Shown here: positions 24,466 through 33,382 of the stretch, piece by piece
Layout of the letters: the number at the start of each line of letters is the position of its first letter
Position numbering within the stretch: position 1 is the stretch's first letter
Assembly (NCBI RefSeq): GCF_004296335.1
Contig: NZ_SGIU01000002.1
Location: 943,882 to 1,007,881, forward strand
From: Flagellimonas allohymeniacidonis
Lineage (GTDB): Bacteria > Bacteroidota > Bacteroidia > Flavobacteriales > Flavobacteriaceae
DNA: 64,000 bases
Direction: 5' to 3'
Position numbers and translations under genes: made by a program
Notes under the pieces: model-generated
The model's input: only the letters and a program-made list of their open reading frames with translations
Told to the model about the DNA's origin: nothing
Databases searched by the model: none

Positions 24466-25578
24466 TTATTGGAAATACCAAGACTCTTTGATCGAGGAGT
24501 CGCTCCAAACAAGTCGTTTAACTCCTTCTTTTGTGTTCTGATGGTAGTATTGATAATTATCTAAAAGTATACTTATGGATTTGTCAATTTCCTCAAGGTC
24601 GTCACCATCTGTCTCCATTGCAATGCCATATTCCCCCGATTCAACAATTTCCGTCATAGGTTCATTCTTTCCTACAACAACAGGCACGTTCATAATAATG
24701 GCTTGGTATAGTCGATTGGGCTCACAATATCTATTATTGGGAGTCTTGATATCGTACAAAATGATGCTAAATTTTGCTTTTCTTAAGTATGCCGGGATAT
24801 GAAGTTGGTTTACAAGTCCAGCAAAGTAAACCCTGTTATTTAGCATATTCCCGTACTTTTCCTTTAGTCGCAAAAGAGTGGGTTTGTCAAAATTCCCAAC
24901 AACTATGGCTTTCAGGTTTGCCCTGTTAAGTATTGCCTCAACCGTATTGTATGGATGACGTCTGGGCATGGACAGTCCCTGTAGGTAAACATAATCTGAA
25001 CCATCAAGCCATACAATAAAATCCTTGTAATTCCTGTCCTTCATTGTCGATTCGAGAAACTGTTTGTCCGGCAGGTTCCTCAAATAGTCATGCTTTTTTG
25101 GATGCTTGATAACACTTTGCTCTGTTAAGTATTTAATTCGATGGTTGTTGGCATGCAAAATTTTTCTGCTCTTTTTTTCTATATAGTTAAATACTTGTTT
25201 CATGCCTTTTCTTTCAAACCGAAACGGAATTTCATGAAGATCCCAAATACATCCGTTTGGTTTTGCGAACAACGGAAACATAAAAGTATATTCCTCATGG
25301 GACCATACCAGATCGTATTGCTTTAGATAAGGATATACCCGAAAGTAAAATTCCAAGGACTTGATCAAAAGATACTTCGCCGAGGGCAGACGTTCTCGAG
25401 AGGATAGCTTAAAGGATTTAAAAGGCGTACCATACGAAGTCAGCCCTTCTTCTTGTCTATTATCTTCAAAATTCACAAATATGAAAACATCATGTTTTTT
25501 TGAAAGACTTATGCATTCCTTTCTGATTCTATCGTCATATTCTAATCCTTTAGTTCTTGCTACAAAGGCGATTTTCAT
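24466..25578 (-). CDS. Glycosyltransferase, GT4-like
   Basis: A 370-residue GT-B-type transferase: N-terminal MKIAFVARTKGLEYDDRIRKE, a middle region with WDLHEIPFRFERKG, and a C-terminal Rossmann half with VYFAGLVNQLHIPAYLRKA and the donor-site-like region NRLYQAIIMNVPVVV. The N-terminal pattern is common in capsule and exopolysaccharide transferases of Bacteroidota. It is the last gene of the wzx-to-GT run, 51 bases after the polymerase-like gene. Sugar specificity unknown. Confidence 0.8.
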   Translation of the reverse strand: MKIAFVARTKGLEYDDRIRKECISLSKKHDVFIFVNFEDNRQEEGLTSYGTPFKSFKLSSRERLPSAKYLLIKSLEFYFRVYPYLKQYDLVWSHEEYTFMFPLFAKPNGCIWDLHEIPFRFERKGMKQVFNYIEKKSRKILHANNHRIKYLTEQSVIKHPKKHDYLRNLPDKQFLESTMKDRNYKDFIVWLDGSDYVYLQGLSMPRRHPYNTVEAILNRANLKAIVVGNFDKPTLLRLKEKYGNMLNNRVYFAGLVNQLHIPAYLRKAKFSIILYDIKTPNNRYCEPNRLYQAIIMNVPVVVGKNEPMTEIVESGEYGIAMETDGDDLEEIDKSISILLDNYQYYHQNTKEGVKRLVWSDSSIKESWYFQ

Positions 25579-25629
25579 ATTAGTAATTGTCTATGCCCCT
25601 TAAATCGAAAAGGTTGGGGATTTATAAGC

Positions 25630-26787
25630 TCAAATTTCCCTCATTTTTTTGAAATGTCTACTGTAAATGAATAGAATCAGCAAAAGAAGTTGAAACGGCA
25701 GCTTTAATCGTTGGTGGGACCCTCCAAAATGTGCTATGGAGTATATAGGTAAGAATGCCAAAAGCCACAATAAAAAAGCTTTTTGCTCAAACACCAAAAT
25801 TCTGAGTGACCTATAGACAGTTCTCAAATTAAAAAGAAGCCATATGAGTATAAAGTAATAGACCAATTGTGTATAAAGTCTTAGCGCTTCACTGGTAATG
25901 CCGTATTCTGTTGATAGTTCTGAAGAAAACATTCTTTCAACAATTGCATGGGGCATTGGGGTTAGAACGTATCTAACATGGCTCATAAATATTGCTTTTG
26001 GCATATTTGAAGCATCTATCACTCCATCTGCTCTTCTTTGTTTTGCCCTTTCTTCGTATCCCTTGGTTACTAGATAAGTTGCGTTGTATTGATAGGATCG
26101 TATTTTTTTCCCTATTGTTGGAGAGGCAAAAAACACAACTATTCCTAGGGCCAGGACAAATACTAGGAAGCTCGCTATTCTTTTTACATTAATTTTAGTA
26201 ATCAGGTTTTTAATGAACGGGCCTATTTCAAAAAATATAACCGCCAACCATACGGTTGCCAGCATAAATGGTCTTAACATATAAAGGGCAATTGAACAAA
26301 AAACTGCAAACACATACCAATTTATCTCCCTTTTATTGTAATTTCTTATTATCAAAATAGCCAATAGCCAAATCAACAAATCCCTTAAATTGGAAATGGC
26401 CAAAAACAATAGGTAGGGATAAAAGAAGATGAAAATATAGGGAGATTTGATAAGTGGGAAGGTTTTTTGAAAATAATACAGGAACAGTAAGAGAATGGGA
26501 ATATTGATAATCTTAATGAAGATACCACCGAGTGGATCCCAATACTTTTCCACATAGTTGACATATCCCCAAAAAGATCTATCAATATTTGCAATCCATA
26601 CCTCAGGCTCTTCAAAATACTTCAGCCCGTCACTAATTAGATAATCGACATTTCCAGTAAGAAACTCAATTAAAAAAAGAAAATAGGTCACGAAACAAAG
26701 ACCCAATATGATTACAAAACTTGAGAGCCTTTTTTTAAGAAAATAAGGTATTAATGCCAATAACAACAATAAGGAAAAAAGTATCAT
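25630..26787 (-). CDS. Polytopic membrane protein, candidate polysaccharide polymerase (EpsG/Wzy-like)
   Basis: A 385-residue membrane protein with about ten to eleven helices and one long loop (roughly residues 205-285) containing the charged stretch KGYEERAKQRRADG. Position and topology fit a Wzy/EpsG-type polymerase: it lies between two glycosyltransferases, downstream of the flippase, and its start overlaps the upstream transferase stop... as ATGA (26784-26787). No motif proves the activity. With the Wzy_C protein at 19961 the locus has two polymerase/ligase candidates. Confidence 0.65.
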   Translation of the reverse strand: MILFSLLLLLALIPYFLKKRLSSFVIILGLCFVTYFLFLIEFLTGNVDYLISDGLKYFEEPEVWIANIDRSFWGYVNYVEKYWDPLGGIFIKIINIPILLLFLYYFQKTFPLIKSPYIFIFFYPYLLFLAISNLRDLLIWLLAILIIRNYNKREINWYVFAVFCSIALYMLRPFMLATVWLAVIFFEIGPFIKNLITKINVKRIASFLVFVLALGIVVFFASPTIGKKIRSYQYNATYLVTKGYEERAKQRRADGVIDASNMPKAIFMSHVRYVLTPMPHAIVERMFSSELSTEYGITSEALRLYTQLVYYFILIWLLFNLRTVYRSLRILVFEQKAFLLWLLAFLPIYSIAHFGGSHQRLKLPFQLLLLILFIYSRHFKKMREI

Positions 26788-27764
26788 AAAAACACCTTTG
26801 CATGCACCTCTGCTGACCTATCCCAGGAGTTTTTTTCCAGGAAGTGAGAGCAATTGGTTTTATAAAAATCATAATTCTTTTGAATATTCTGATAACATTC
26901 ACCAATCGAAGAGGAGTCTTTGACGACAACACCAATTTTGTAATCGTGAATAATCGTATTCAGTGGCTTATGGTCTAAACATAGTATGGGTATTCCATAG
27001 CTTGCATACATATAGATTGATGTTGGTACCGACATGTTATCATGACCGATGTAGCCAATTATCTTTTCCCTTGTGTTCAAAATTGTCTTTAGCTCCTTCC
27101 TCACAAATCCGGAAAAGAAAAAGATATTCTTGTATTGGCCTTTAAGGATTTGATTTTTTCGGTTTGGTGCAATAATTAAAGTACTCAGTTTTTTTTCTTG
27201 AACTCCCAATATCAAAGGTTTAAGATTATTTCTTTTCGCTGCAGATACGGAAATGATGTCAGGATTCGTCTTGTTGTTGGCTTTAAGCCATTCTTGATAG
27301 CCTTTTAAAAATTCTTCATTTGGTTCGTTCTGATTTTCAATAAACGATCTATAGTTTCCAAAGCAGGCAACGAAAATCTTCTTTTTAGCCCATTTTGGAA
27401 GTTCTTTTTTTATGTCTTCGTGAAATACTACTATTTTATTTGATACCCTGCATAGTATGAATCTTAAAAAATCATTTTCTCTTTTGGAAGGCACATTGTG
27501 TTCATAAATATTATGACATGACCATAAGATTCTAGAGCCAGTTAACTTACAAACAAAGAAAATGACCAATATTCTCAGTGGTGTAAGAATCTTGCCTCTG
27601 TAGGAAATATACCTGATGTGATACCTTGAATCCTTGCTTTTTAGTAATTGCTTTAAAAGATGAAGATACGTGCCCTCAATTGTATTTATGCCATCCAATC
27701 GTGAAAAGACATTTTCGTATTTATAGTCAATTCTTGATTCGCAGAAAATGGATTTTGATTTCAC
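26784..27764 (-). CDS. Glycosyltransferase, GT4-like
   Basis: A 326-residue protein read as a GT-B transferase: the middle has SRILWSCHNIYEHN, typical of transferases in exopolysaccharide loci, and the C-terminal half has IGYIGHDNMSVPTSIYMYASYGIPIL, the donor-binding region. The N-terminal domain is short. The start is GTG at 27764, 2 bases after the FkbM stop, and the end overlaps the next ATG by 4 bases, so it lies in a tightly coupled run. Confidence 0.72.
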   Translation of the reverse strand: MKSKSIFCESRIDYKYENVFSRLDGINTIEGTYLHLLKQLLKSKDSRYHIRYISYRGKILTPLRILVIFFVCKLTGSRILWSCHNIYEHNVPSKRENDFLRFILCRVSNKIVVFHEDIKKELPKWAKKKIFVACFGNYRSFIENQNEPNEEFLKGYQEWLKANNKTNPDIISVSAAKRNNLKPLILGVQEKKLSTLIIAPNRKNQILKGQYKNIFFFSGFVRKELKTILNTREKIIGYIGHDNMSVPTSIYMYASYGIPILCLDHKPLNTIIHDYKIGVVVKDSSSIGECYQNIQKNYDFYKTNCSHFLEKNSWDRSAEVHAKVFL

Positions 27765-27766
27765 AA

Positions 27767-28537
27767 TTATTTTGTTGTTGAATCCATTTCTGCATTTAAA
27801 AAAATAAGATTCTCTCCTTTATGCGAAAAGATGAAATCATATTGACTTACAGCTTTGAAAAGACTTTTGGAACATCCAGGCTTTTTTCTGTCGTGAAGCT
27901 CAATAATGAGACATCGTGTTTTGGGCAGCCAGTCCTCAAAATTAGATTCAAAAAGTTCTTTTTCAGCTCCTTCAATATCAATTTTAACGACATCAATGGA
28001 TGTCAAATTATAAAGCTCCATCAGATGCGGTATGGATATGGTTGTCAAGTTTGAAGCAATATTGCCATCAACGAAATTTTCCGTTTTTTCCGTCATAAAG
28101 CCCCATTTACCTTGCCCACTGTCAATTAAACTTATCGTTTCTCCATCAATATTTGAAAGAGCATTTTTATGACATTCAATATTCGGATATCCATGAACAT
28201 TTTGCTCTAACATTTCAAAATTTGAGTCCTCAGGTTCAATGCAAGCTATTTTCGTGTCAGGGTATTTGTTTACAAAGTATATTGCTGCCAAGCCTATATT
28301 GGCTCCTGCGTCAATTATAAATTCCGGTTCGAACCCCAAGGCAATTTCATACTGTTTTTCAAGGAAAATATGCCTAAAGGTCGGCAGGTCACTGGTATGC
28401 CTTCTTAGAGTAAAAGGAACTGGTGAGTTTGGTAAAAAAACATTGTCGGTTTTTTCAAATTTAATCTTAAAAAAAATTTCAACCCCTTTCATTCCAAAGG
28501 TCTTGATATATCTGTATAAATGTAAAAGGAATCTCAT
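27767..28537 (-). CDS. FkbM family methyltransferase
   Basis: A 256-residue SAM-dependent O-methyltransferase of the FkbM family. Motif I is visible as EFIIDAGANIGLAAIYF, followed by IACIEPEDSNFEMLEQNV and the family signature DVVKIDIEGAEKELF. In polysaccharide loci such enzymes methylate a hydroxyl on a sugar residue. It is coupled to the flippase upstream (4-base overlap at 28534-28537) and to the transferase downstream (2-base gap). Confidence 0.9.
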   Translation of the reverse strand: MRFLLHLYRYIKTFGMKGVEIFFKIKFEKTDNVFLPNSPVPFTLRRHTSDLPTFRHIFLEKQYEIALGFEPEFIIDAGANIGLAAIYFVNKYPDTKIACIEPEDSNFEMLEQNVHGYPNIECHKNALSNIDGETISLIDSGQGKWGFMTEKTENFVDGNIASNLTTISIPHLMELYNLTSIDVVKIDIEGAEKELFESNFEDWLPKTRCLIIELHDRKKPGCSKSLFKAVSQYDFIFSHKGENLIFLNAEMDSTTK

Positions 28538-29871
28538 TCTATATTCTTGTTGGTGATCACTTCTTTTCTTAAGTACTTATAATAATAAAAAGTCATAATA
28601 ATTGACCAAAATATATAAAGTAGCAAATACGATATGCCTGCGCCTTGAAGACCAAAAAACTCTACCAAAAAAAAGAAGAACGAAAAATATAATAAAGTAG
28701 ATAATAGTAATACCTTAAAAGAAATTCTTGGATAACCCATGGCCAAAACAGCTGGCGTTATAGGGAAGGCTGTCATGGAAAGAACAGCTCCACATAAATA
28801 CCAAAGTAAGGTTGGTAAACTACCCAAGTAATTCTCCCCAACCGTTAAATAAATAATGTCTTCTCCAAAAACCACAAAGCACAATAGCGCTATTATTCCG
28901 AAAATAAAAGTAATAAAAGAAAACTTTTTAATTACTGATGCGAATTCCGTGGTTTTATTTTCCGACCATAATCTGGCAAGCTCTGGATAAATTGATTTGT
29001 ACAGCGGCTGCGAAAACTGTGTGAATATTTTGGCAAATTGCTTCGCTACTTTATAAAGACCTGTAGCTACACTTCCCAAAAGCGTGTCAACAAGAATAAC
29101 ATCTAAATTTAGTGTTGCCATACGTACTGTGCCATGAAGGTTGGTGGTCCAAATAAAGCTTTTTAGACCCTCGAAACTATTTGCCGTATTCTTTATTTCC
29201 TTGTAATTGGGAACGTATTTACCTAGACCTATTTTCTTTTTGTTCAAAAGCGACAAACTACTTAAAATCAAATATATATAGCCGCCAATTTGCGACAGCA
29301 TTGTAACTATAACGAAATAGATCAGGCCGGATTCCAAGTAATAACCGATTACAACCAAAACAAGTTTCAATATGGCGGCGCCAACGCTACCAATAGCAAA
29401 ATGTTTGAAGCTATTGAATAGTCTAAGGATGGCGGTAGGGGTGCCTTCAATATTAAATAGTATGGCAATTGAAAACAATGAAGCCATTTGTGCTTTCAAG
29501 TCTGACCACCCCAAAAAATAACCAACAACATATGCCAAAATACAGCCTGTGACCGAAGCTAATATGGCTGTGCCTACATCCAGCGAGAAACCCAATCTTA
29601 GTAAAGAGGTCAAATCCTCTTTCCTGTCATCTTTCAAAGTTTCGGAGCCATACTTTATAAGAGCCTGCCAAGACTGAAAATTTAAAATCTTATCAATTAT
29701 CAGTGCATATGCCTGCACTAATGCCAAGACTCCAAATAGTTCTGCCTCCAGGATTCTTGCTATTAGAGCAAAAGAAACAAGACCTATAATTGAAGAGGTT
29801 ACACTGCCAGATGCGAGAATACCTGCATTATAGAATATCTTTTTAAAAATTGCGGTCTTAAAAAGCTTCAA
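28534..29871 (-). CDS. Wzx-type polysaccharide flippase (MOP superfamily)
   Basis: A 445-residue protein with about 12-14 transmembrane helices and the N-terminal pattern SGSVTSSIIGLVSFALIARI of Wzx/RfbX flippases, which move undecaprenyl-linked repeat units across the inner membrane. Motif VDTLLGSVATGLYKVAKQ is typical of the family. The only possible start is TTG at 29871, since an in-frame stop lies shortly upstream with no ATG between. It is 81 bases after wecC and coupled to the FkbM gene. Confidence 0.9.
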   Translation of the reverse strand: MKLFKTAIFKKIFYNAGILASGSVTSSIIGLVSFALIARILEAELFGVLALVQAYALIIDKILNFQSWQALIKYGSETLKDDRKEDLTSLLRLGFSLDVGTAILASVTGCILAYVVGYFLGWSDLKAQMASLFSIAILFNIEGTPTAILRLFNSFKHFAIGSVGAAILKLVLVVIGYYLESGLIYFVIVTMLSQIGGYIYLILSSLSLLNKKKIGLGKYVPNYKEIKNTANSFEGLKSFIWTTNLHGTVRMATLNLDVILVDTLLGSVATGLYKVAKQFAKIFTQFSQPLYKSIYPELARLWSENKTTEFASVIKKFSFITFIFGIIALLCFVVFGEDIIYLTVGENYLGSLPTLLWYLCGAVLSMTAFPITPAVLAMGYPRISFKVLLLSTLLYFSFFFFLVEFFGLQGAGISYLLLYIFWSIIMTFYYYKYLRKEVITNKNIE

Positions 29872-29952
29872 AGGAATAATTAATTGAATTTAGCCTTCAA
29901 AGAAGTCTACATAAAACTCCTATGAATACAGGTCATAGTATATACTTATTGA

Positions 29953-31167
29953 CTATTGGTGAAGAACACCACAAAAATCTAAAACGTCCTTACCACTATC
30001 GATAATCAAATTTTTGAATTCCTTATGTGCTACCAAAAAAACAATTAGGTCTGCAATTACAACAGCTTCCTTATAGTCAGTAAGTTTAAAAATTTTGTGT
30101 TCTTCAATATTGGGCTCGACAATATAGTACTCTTCGTCATTCGCATCTTGCAGCACTTTTTGTACAATATACTTGGCCGGTGATTCCCTCAAATCGTCAA
30201 TGTCGGGTTTAAAAGCAAGGCCCATAAGGGCAATTCTTGGTTTTTTCCCATGTTTAAGTTGAAATTCCAATTTTGCATTCTTTACTTTCTCTGCACACCA
30301 AAAGGCCTTGTAATTGTTTATTTCCCTTGCCTTTCCAATAAGTTGCGATTCCATAGGGTAATCTGATACAATGAAATAGGGGTCCACCGCAATACAGTGC
30401 CCTCCGACCCCGCACCCTGGTCTTAAAATATTTACTCTTGGATGTTTGTTCGCCAAATCAATAAGTTCCCAAACATTTATTGATGCCTTATCGCATATCA
30501 GTGAAAGTTCATTTGCAAAAGCAATTTGCACATCCCTAGATGAATTTTCCACTAACTTGCACATTTCTGCAGTTCTGGCATTTGTCTCATGTAATTTTCC
30601 TTTTACATATTTCCTGTAAAAATCCACAGCCTTTTCTGTTGATTCGCTATCAATCCCTCCAATAACCCTGTCATTGTGGACCAATTCATACATAACATTA
30701 CCAGGTAACACTCTTTCCGGGCAGTAGGCAATATGTAGTTTTCCTTCTAGGTCTAGCCTTTCCGTGTAAATCAAATCGCGCATCTTTTCAGTAGTCCCGA
30801 CCGGTGAGGTGGACTCAATGATATATAAATCTCCTTCCTTCAACAAGGGGAGTATTGCCTTGGTGGCGGCTTGGACAAAAGAAATGTCTGGCTCGTTTTT
30901 ACCTTTAAAGGGTGTCGGTACAACTATCAGGTATGTGTTGGCTTTCTTAGGAGCAATTTCTGCTTCCAGATAACCATTTGCCACCGCAGCGGCCACTGAT
31001 GTGTCTAGGTCAGGTTCAACTATATGTATTTTTCCTGCATTGATTGTTTCCACAACCTGTGGATTGACGTCCACTCCTAATACCTTTGTTTTGTTTTTAG
31101 CAATAAGCGCGGCAGTAGGCAAGCCTATATAACCCAAGCCCATCATTACTACTTCTGGATTCTCCAT
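29953..31167 (-). CDS. wecC: UDP-N-acetyl-D-mannosamine dehydrogenase
   Basis: A 404-residue nucleotide-sugar dehydrogenase that oxidises UDP-ManNAc to UDP-ManNAcA in two NAD-dependent steps. The NAD motif MGLGYIGLP is near residue 9, ESTSPVGTTEKM near 118, and the catalytic-site motif GCGVGGHC near 251-258 (catalytic Cys258), with the HCIAVDPYF continuation seen in WecC-type enzymes. I start at ATG 31167, one base after the wecB stop; an upstream frame extension to 31194 would overlap wecB. Together with wecB it shows that the polymer probably contains ManNAcA. Confidence 0.93.
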   Translation of the reverse strand: MENPEVVMMGLGYIGLPTAALIAKNKTKVLGVDVNPQVVETINAGKIHIVEPDLDTSVAAAVANGYLEAEIAPKKANTYLIVVPTPFKGKNEPDISFVQAATKAILPLLKEGDLYIIESTSPVGTTEKMRDLIYTERLDLEGKLHIAYCPERVLPGNVMYELVHNDRVIGGIDSESTEKAVDFYRKYVKGKLHETNARTAEMCKLVENSSRDVQIAFANELSLICDKASINVWELIDLANKHPRVNILRPGCGVGGHCIAVDPYFIVSDYPMESQLIGKAREINNYKAFWCAEKVKNAKLEFQLKHGKKPRIALMGLAFKPDIDDLRESPAKYIVQKVLQDANDEEYYIVEPNIEEHKIFKLTDYKEAVVIADLIVFLVAHKEFKNLIIDSGKDVLDFCGVLHQ

Positions 31168-31168
31168 T

Positions 31169-32302
31169 CTAATACAGATTTTTGATGTAATCAATAATTC
31201 TTAAACATGCCTTCCCATCTCCATAAGGATTATGGAGCCTACTCATTTTGGAATAAGCATCTTCATCGACAAGCAGCCTATTGGCTTCCTTAACAATTTT
31301 GTGTTTATCTGTTCCCACCAGCAGTACCGTTCCTACTTCCACAGCCTCGGGTCGTTCGGTAGTATCCCGCATTACCAATACAGGTTTACCAAGACTTGGT
31401 GCTTCCTCTTGGACCCCTCCGCTATCTGTAATTATCAAGTAAGACTTGTTCATTAACCAAATAAAAGAAGGATAAGAAATGGGGTCAATTAAATAGAGGT
31501 TATTGATGTTTTGCAAAAGCTCATAAACGGGTTTCTGAACATTGGGGTTGAGATGAACTGGGTAAATAATTTGGCAATCCTCATTCTCTTTGGCAATTTG
31601 CTTAAGTGCATTGCAAATGTTTATGAATCCCTGACCATGATTTTCCCGACGGTGACCAGTTACCAAAATGATTTTTTTTGATTCGTCCAAAAACTTCTTG
31701 ACATTTTCAATATCCTTGTCCTTAAAATGAGGAGAGTTTACCTTATCGACACTAAATTCTAATGCGTCTATCACTGTATTGCCAGTCACAAGAATCTCAT
31801 CTTCTTTCTTGTTTTCCAGAAGCAAATTGTTTTTTGAGGTGGTCGTAGGTGCGAAGTGAACACTTGAAACCACAGCTGTAATAGAACGGTTTACTTCTTC
31901 CGGGAACGGAGCGTATCTATTAAAAGTTCTTAGTCCTGCCTCCACATGACAAACTTTGGAACCTGAATAAAACGATGCGATTGAAGCCGCCATCGTAGTT
32001 GTCGTATCACCGTGTACATAAACGAAGTCAGGTGAAAACTCTTGTAAGATGGGTTTTAGATTAATCAATATATCTCCCGTAAGTGAAAATAAGTCTTGGT
32101 TTGGCTTCATCAAATCCAAATCGTAATCGGGAATAATTTCAAAAAAGTCCAAAACTTGATCTAGCATTTCCCGATGCTGGGCCGTTACGCAAACCTTTGT
32201 CAGAAAACTATCGCCATGCTTTTCGAATTCCTTTACCAATGGTGCCATCTTTATGGCCTCTGGTCTTGTTCCAAATACAATTAAGTTTTTCTTTTTTTTC
32301 AA
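31169..32302 (-). CDS. wecB: UDP-N-acetylglucosamine 2-epimerase (non-hydrolysing)
   Basis: A 377-residue GT-B-fold epimerase that converts UDP-GlcNAc to UDP-ManNAc. Characteristic segments are VFGTRPEAIKMAPL, VTAQHREMLDQVL, HVEAGLRTF, TGHRRENHG and DSGGVQEEAPSLGKPVL. The start must be TTG at 32302: an in-frame stop lies five codons upstream and no ATG occurs before the conserved start. It is followed directly by wecC. It lies 89 bases downstream of the Wzz-like gene. Confidence 0.95.
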   Translation of the reverse strand: MKKKKNLIVFGTRPEAIKMAPLVKEFEKHGDSFLTKVCVTAQHREMLDQVLDFFEIIPDYDLDLMKPNQDLFSLTGDILINLKPILQEFSPDFVYVHGDTTTTMAASIASFYSGSKVCHVEAGLRTFNRYAPFPEEVNRSITAVVSSVHFAPTTTSKNNLLLENKKEDEILVTGNTVIDALEFSVDKVNSPHFKDKDIENVKKFLDESKKIILVTGHRRENHGQGFINICNALKQIAKENEDCQIIYPVHLNPNVQKPVYELLQNINNLYLIDPISYPSFIWLMNKSYLIITDSGGVQEEAPSLGKPVLVMRDTTERPEAVEVGTVLLVGTDKHKIVKEANRLLVDEDAYSKMSRLHNPYGDGKACLRIIDYIKNLY

Positions 32303-32391
32303 ATCGATGAATTTCTAAATAGACAATAATTAAATAATGCATGTCAAAATGCGCGTTCATGCAAAAAGGGAATGTATTCGGATAACTGCAT

Positions 32392-33381
32392 TCATAACAA
32401 TTCAGACGACTTTCGATTTAAGTAACTTATTATCTCAAAAGTGAAAAACAAAAACAAGAAAACAGTTGGCAATAGGACCAATTTCTGCCCAAAAAAAGAT
32501 TTTTCCATACTCTGGGTACGTCCAAAATTAATAACGTTTATGGCTTGGGTTTGCTCGCGAAGTTCTATTTCCTTCCTTTGGGTGTTTTCAATCAAAGAGT
32601 TCTTCAGTCTCAGTAAACCTGTCAAATCCATTGGTTCCTCATTATCCAATAAGATGCGCCCATCTAGATTCTGATTGGTTTTCTGATCAAGCCCTGAGGT
32701 ATACTTTTGAATTAATTCATCTATTTGGTCAATAAGCAATTCATTGAGCTCAATCCGATTTTTTGCATTTCGGTTACTGGTAAGTATGAGTTCTTTGTAG
32801 TACTCTGCTGAATTGATGTAGGCCATGACTTTTTCCGAAAATAGAGGGCCTTTTGAAGGGTCTCTGAATGAAAAGATTATGCGATGGTTCAATACACTGC
32901 TTTTCAACAGTTCTTTACGGACGATATCTTGGAATTGTTCATCATTTCTGAATTTCTCAAGTAGCTGAAGATATTCCAAGTCCCCTTTAATATTTTTTTT
33001 CTGTTCGATAGGTGTCACGGAAACCTTGTATTGGCTCAATTCTTCTATTGGTGCCCCGATGCTTTTAAAAAAAAAAGTGTCTTTGGTTCTGATATTGCTT
33101 TGAATTTCATTAACAACATCATAAAGGTAGTTTTCACTATCCAAATTAGGTTTCACAATAACCTCTATCTTCATTTTTTTCTCAACAATTTGGTTTAAAC
33201 CATAACCAATTCCTATACCTAAAACGATAAGGCCTCCTAAAATAAAGGCTCGTTTCTTAACATAGAGAAATAGTCTTAAAAAGGCGATTCCAATTTTGTT
33301 GAAGCCTCTGCCAATCATTTGAAACAGTTGTCCCAAATCGATTTCATCCGAGTTATTTTGTTTTGCCGGTTGGTCTGCCAT
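32392..33381 (-). CDS. Wzz-like chain-length regulator protein
   Basis: A 329-residue inner-membrane protein with two transmembrane segments, one near residues 48-68 (AFILGGLIVLGIGIGYGL) and one near the C terminus (LVLLPTVFLFLFFTFEI), enclosing a periplasmic, partly coiled-coil domain. This is the topology of Wzz/polysaccharide co-polymerases that set chain length. Sequence similarity to characterised Wzz proteins is low. It starts 1 base after the DUF6909 stop, connecting the polysaccharide locus to the upstream operon. Confidence 0.72.
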   Translation of the reverse strand: MADQPAKQNNSDEIDLGQLFQMIGRGFNKIGIAFLRLFLYVKKRAFILGGLIVLGIGIGYGLNQIVEKKMKIEVIVKPNLDSENYLYDVVNEIQSNIRTKDTFFFKSIGAPIEELSQYKVSVTPIEQKKNIKGDLEYLQLLEKFRNDEQFQDIVRKELLKSSVLNHRIIFSFRDPSKGPLFSEKVMAYINSAEYYKELILTSNRNAKNRIELNELLIDQIDELIQKYTSGLDQKTNQNLDGRILLDNEEPMDLTGLLRLKNSLIENTQRKEIELREQTQAINVINFGRTQSMEKSFFGQKLVLLPTVFLFLFFTFEIISYLNRKSSELL

Positions 33382-33382
33382 T

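Noticed and set aside
28325..28336. GGTTCGAACC-like string resembling a tRNA T-loop
   Set aside because: It is inside the FkbM coding sequence, and no acceptor or anticodon stem can be built around it.
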